A stretch of 60,000 nt of DNA from NCBI RefSeq assembly GCF_963678635.1, contig NC_087068.1:1924001-1984000 (forward strand). Reading direction: 5' to 3'. This document shows positions 57,375 through 60,000 of the stretch, piece after piece. The number at the start of each line of letters is the position of its first letter. Position 1 is the stretch's first letter. The notes under the pieces are model-generated. The model was given only the letters and a program-made list of their open reading frames with translations. It did no database searches and had not been told where the DNA came from. The position numbers and the translations under genes are program-made. This stretch comes from Symsagittifera roscoffensis (lineage: Eukaryota; Xenacoelomorpha; Acoela; Convolutidae).

Positions 57375-60000
57375 GTAAGCTATGTTTTCACGAAGGCATC
57401 ATTATCAATGTTATCTGAACTCCAAATGGACTATTTTAACTCTTATTCCAGTCGAATTTTTGAGTAATGCATTCTGATTGGATGATAGAATAATTTTCGG
57501 TTATGGATATGGATAGGAAAGAATTTTTTTTGTTCTTAAAATAACTATCCTATAACTATCTTAATAACTGTCTTTTAATGACTATCTCAATTCCAACATA
57601 TGAATCCTTCCTGAAAATTCAACGTGTGAAAATTTAAGAGGAATAGTTACAAGATGTTGAAACTTACTAAATGAATGTCCATATAGAAAGAATAATATGC
57701 GATCGAATATTTTTTAAAATGAAATTTTGAGTTTTAATTAAATTTGTAGAAAAAATTTCTACATTTTTAAGATTTAACCCTTGATTATTTATATTGGCTG
57801 ATGTTTTGAACTGAAAATTTTTTGGCGTTATTAACAGTAATTATAAAAAATTGTTTTGATTTCCTGCTTTTCGTCATAAGCTGACATGAAATTATGTTTT
57901 TAAAACCCTCCAATTAAACTAGATAATCATTAGTGACCGAACCGATCTGATGATTGCGGAAATATTCATTAATATTTGGGCCCCCGCTTTATTTAGCACT
58001 GTGACTTTAGCCCCGCGTTTATTATCAAGCGAATTAATTAAATTGACTTCTACGAAAGTAAGTCTGAAACTTCATTGATTTTTTGTAGGAGTAAATAGAG
58101 AGCCATTAACTAATCAACTTCGAAAAATTAAAGAAAAGCCGTGGGAATGATTCTAGAGAATTAAAAGTTAGGAGATTTTTTCGGCTTATGATAATGAAAT
58201 TCGGATATTAGCAAAGGTAGGGTTAAAATAGTTTCTAGGAACCGTTGCCACGCTCAACAAAAATATAAACTGCAAAAAGATATTATTGCAAAATAATTAT
58301 GAAAAATTGTCTACCTAATTTTACGTCTCAAGTTATCATTTTTCTGTAACATGATGATCTCTGTTTTAGATGATCTCTAAGCAAAACGGAAAAACCTGCC
58401 GCTAGATATAAACAATTACTTTCCGTCTTTAATTTTTTGCCGTATCTAGGTTCGATTCATTCTTTTCTGCCTGTTTTTTTAAGATTTGTTTCATTCTGCG
58501 CTGGTGTCACAACTTCAATATACTGCCACTATAAAAGGATAACACACTACGCGCATTATAATATTCGTCCCGAGTCTAAGCAAAGCGAAGCGGAACAAGC
58601 ATTTGCACACGCCCCGTGTAGATAGAATATAGTCCGTAAAAACCAAAACGTATGGGCAGAAAAATCATCTATTAGAGTTCAAAAAGAATATTTTATTTAG
58701 ATGCAGATAAATTATGTCGTCTCTAAATGTTTATTTTCGCTTTCCACAATTTTAGTAAAAGTGACTTGCTCGTTAAAATCAATTCTATTTGATACAATTA
58801 GACACTAATATGGATTGTATAGTTCATTTGGTATTAAACCAATGATACTGGCTTTAGTTTGGATTTTGCTAGTTACAGCATAGCATCTGTTATTTCAATC
58901 AATTCTAATTGAATTATTTAAATGTCAGTGAACGAGTGAAGACACTTACATAGGTCGTATTAGTTTTTTTACGAAGAAGTCTTGGAAGTTTTTCACGCTC
59001 AAGTTTGAGTTTGATTTCTCGCGCTTTGACTTCTGATTTTTTTGTTAAGTTCCTTTCAAATTCGTTTCATAATTACGCTCATCAATTACAAAAATAAAGT
59101 GGAGCTCGAAAACATGATAATAATCACGTTTTCCCCAATTAGTTTAGTTTGATGAACAAGGGTTTATCATAAAAGATTCAAAGAGTTTCATTGTGATTTT
59201 TTTCCCGTAATTCCGAAACTGATCAAAAATGCAAGGATGTTTTTTCGATTTTCTTGAGTTCATTGAAACTTTGTGGGCTATTTTTTTTAGCTGACCAAAA
59301 AATTTTAATTAGTTTAGTTTAAATTTTGAGGAAATGAGAGAGGTGTTTATGCGCAGTTTGATATTTTTCTTCAGCCATCTTAATAGATCGAAATAATACT
59401 TTTTAAGAGTCGATGAACTTCAAAAAGCTTAAGGCCTTCTATTTTTGTCTTTGAAATTCGAAAGCTGAAATTTTTCAAAAAAAAGAAGTCAGTATTGCGG
59501 TTTACTTGTGTTCGTTGACTCTTTTCAAACTGTTTGTTGACTATATTATACATATAAAAGATCTAATTTCCTAGATTTCAGAAAGGTAAAGTTTTCCAGT
59601 AACGTTATGGGGATTCAAAGTTTGTCATCACAAATTAAATTGAATCAAGCTAAAAAGTAATGAAAAATGAGCAATCAGAAAATTCATTCCGACTTGAATA
59701 CTAATAGGGTATTCGTAGAGCCTGGCGAGAATCTTTTGTTTCACATTGTTTGTCTACACAAGCGAAAGACTGAATTTTGTGACTGCATTTAAGTGTCTGT
59801 GAAATAATTTTTGATTCAAAAAAGTTAGGAAATTTTTCAGTAGTTTATATATCGTTGCACACAGGTTGTGTTAATAACAAAGTGATGTACTTAGCGTCTA
59901 TAAACGCTTCAATAAGACCAAATTTACCTCAATCAATTTGGAATGTTTTTTGAGCCATATTAAAAAGTTGTTTACGTAGTAATAGCACAATTATATCACA
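57375..60000. other. Downstream intron of gene 2, or intergenic
   Basis: AT-rich with no exon, repeat border or RNA gene I can support. Since exon 2 ends on a good donor, this is most likely a long intron running off the window. Confidence 0.5.

Noticed and set aside
1-60000. CRISPR arrays, operons, ribosome binding sites or prokaryotic features
   Set aside because: None seen; introns, FN3 receptor and retroelements show this is animal nuclear DNA.

Overview
This is AT-rich eukaryotic, almost certainly animal, nuclear DNA. The coding stretches are short exons bounded by canonical GT..AG introns. One gene encodes a transmembrane receptor with fibronectin type III (FN3) domains, a metazoan hallmark. 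The remainder is strongly AT-rich and filled with small non-autonomous DNA transposons and decayed retroelements. I cannot name the species; an invertebrate with a mid-sized, transposon-rich genome fits.

Region 1 (1-22,430): the 3' part of one large plus-strand gene. Thirteen exons (4215-22034) join in one reading frame with matching phases at every junction and give 966 visible residues plus a stop. They encode three FN3 domains, one transmembrane helix and a cytoplasmic tail of about 580 residues. The tail is rich in Gln, His and Asn, carries several short tyrosine motifs and has no recognisable kinase or phosphatase domain. The 5' end (signal peptide and any Ig or other domains) lies outside the window. 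The introns carry hAT-like MITEs and other repeats.

Region 2 (22,430-55,000): about 32 kb with no convincing conserved gene. It holds a 195-bp foldback element, an inverted copy of an element also present at 1.5 kb, tRNA-like SINE-type fragments, a Ty1/copia RNase H relic, a degenerate Ty3/gypsy-type LTR retrotransposon with both LTRs (32418-36218), a diverged 650-bp tandem duplication, foldback repeats and a roughly 570-bp imperfect palindrome. Two weak gene-like signals are recorded with low confidence: a possible two-exon start near 38.9-39.6 kb and a GC-rich promoter-like patch near 48.2-48.5 kb.

Region 3 (55,000-60,000): the 5' end of a second plus-strand gene. Exon 1 (55290-56835) and exon 2 (57021-57374) join in phase and encode a Gln/Pro/Asn/Ser-rich, largely disordered, probably nuclear protein that continues past the window or into exons I cannot see.

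The two genes have no evident functional link. All exon calls rest on reading frame, splice consensus and phase continuity; no database search was possible.
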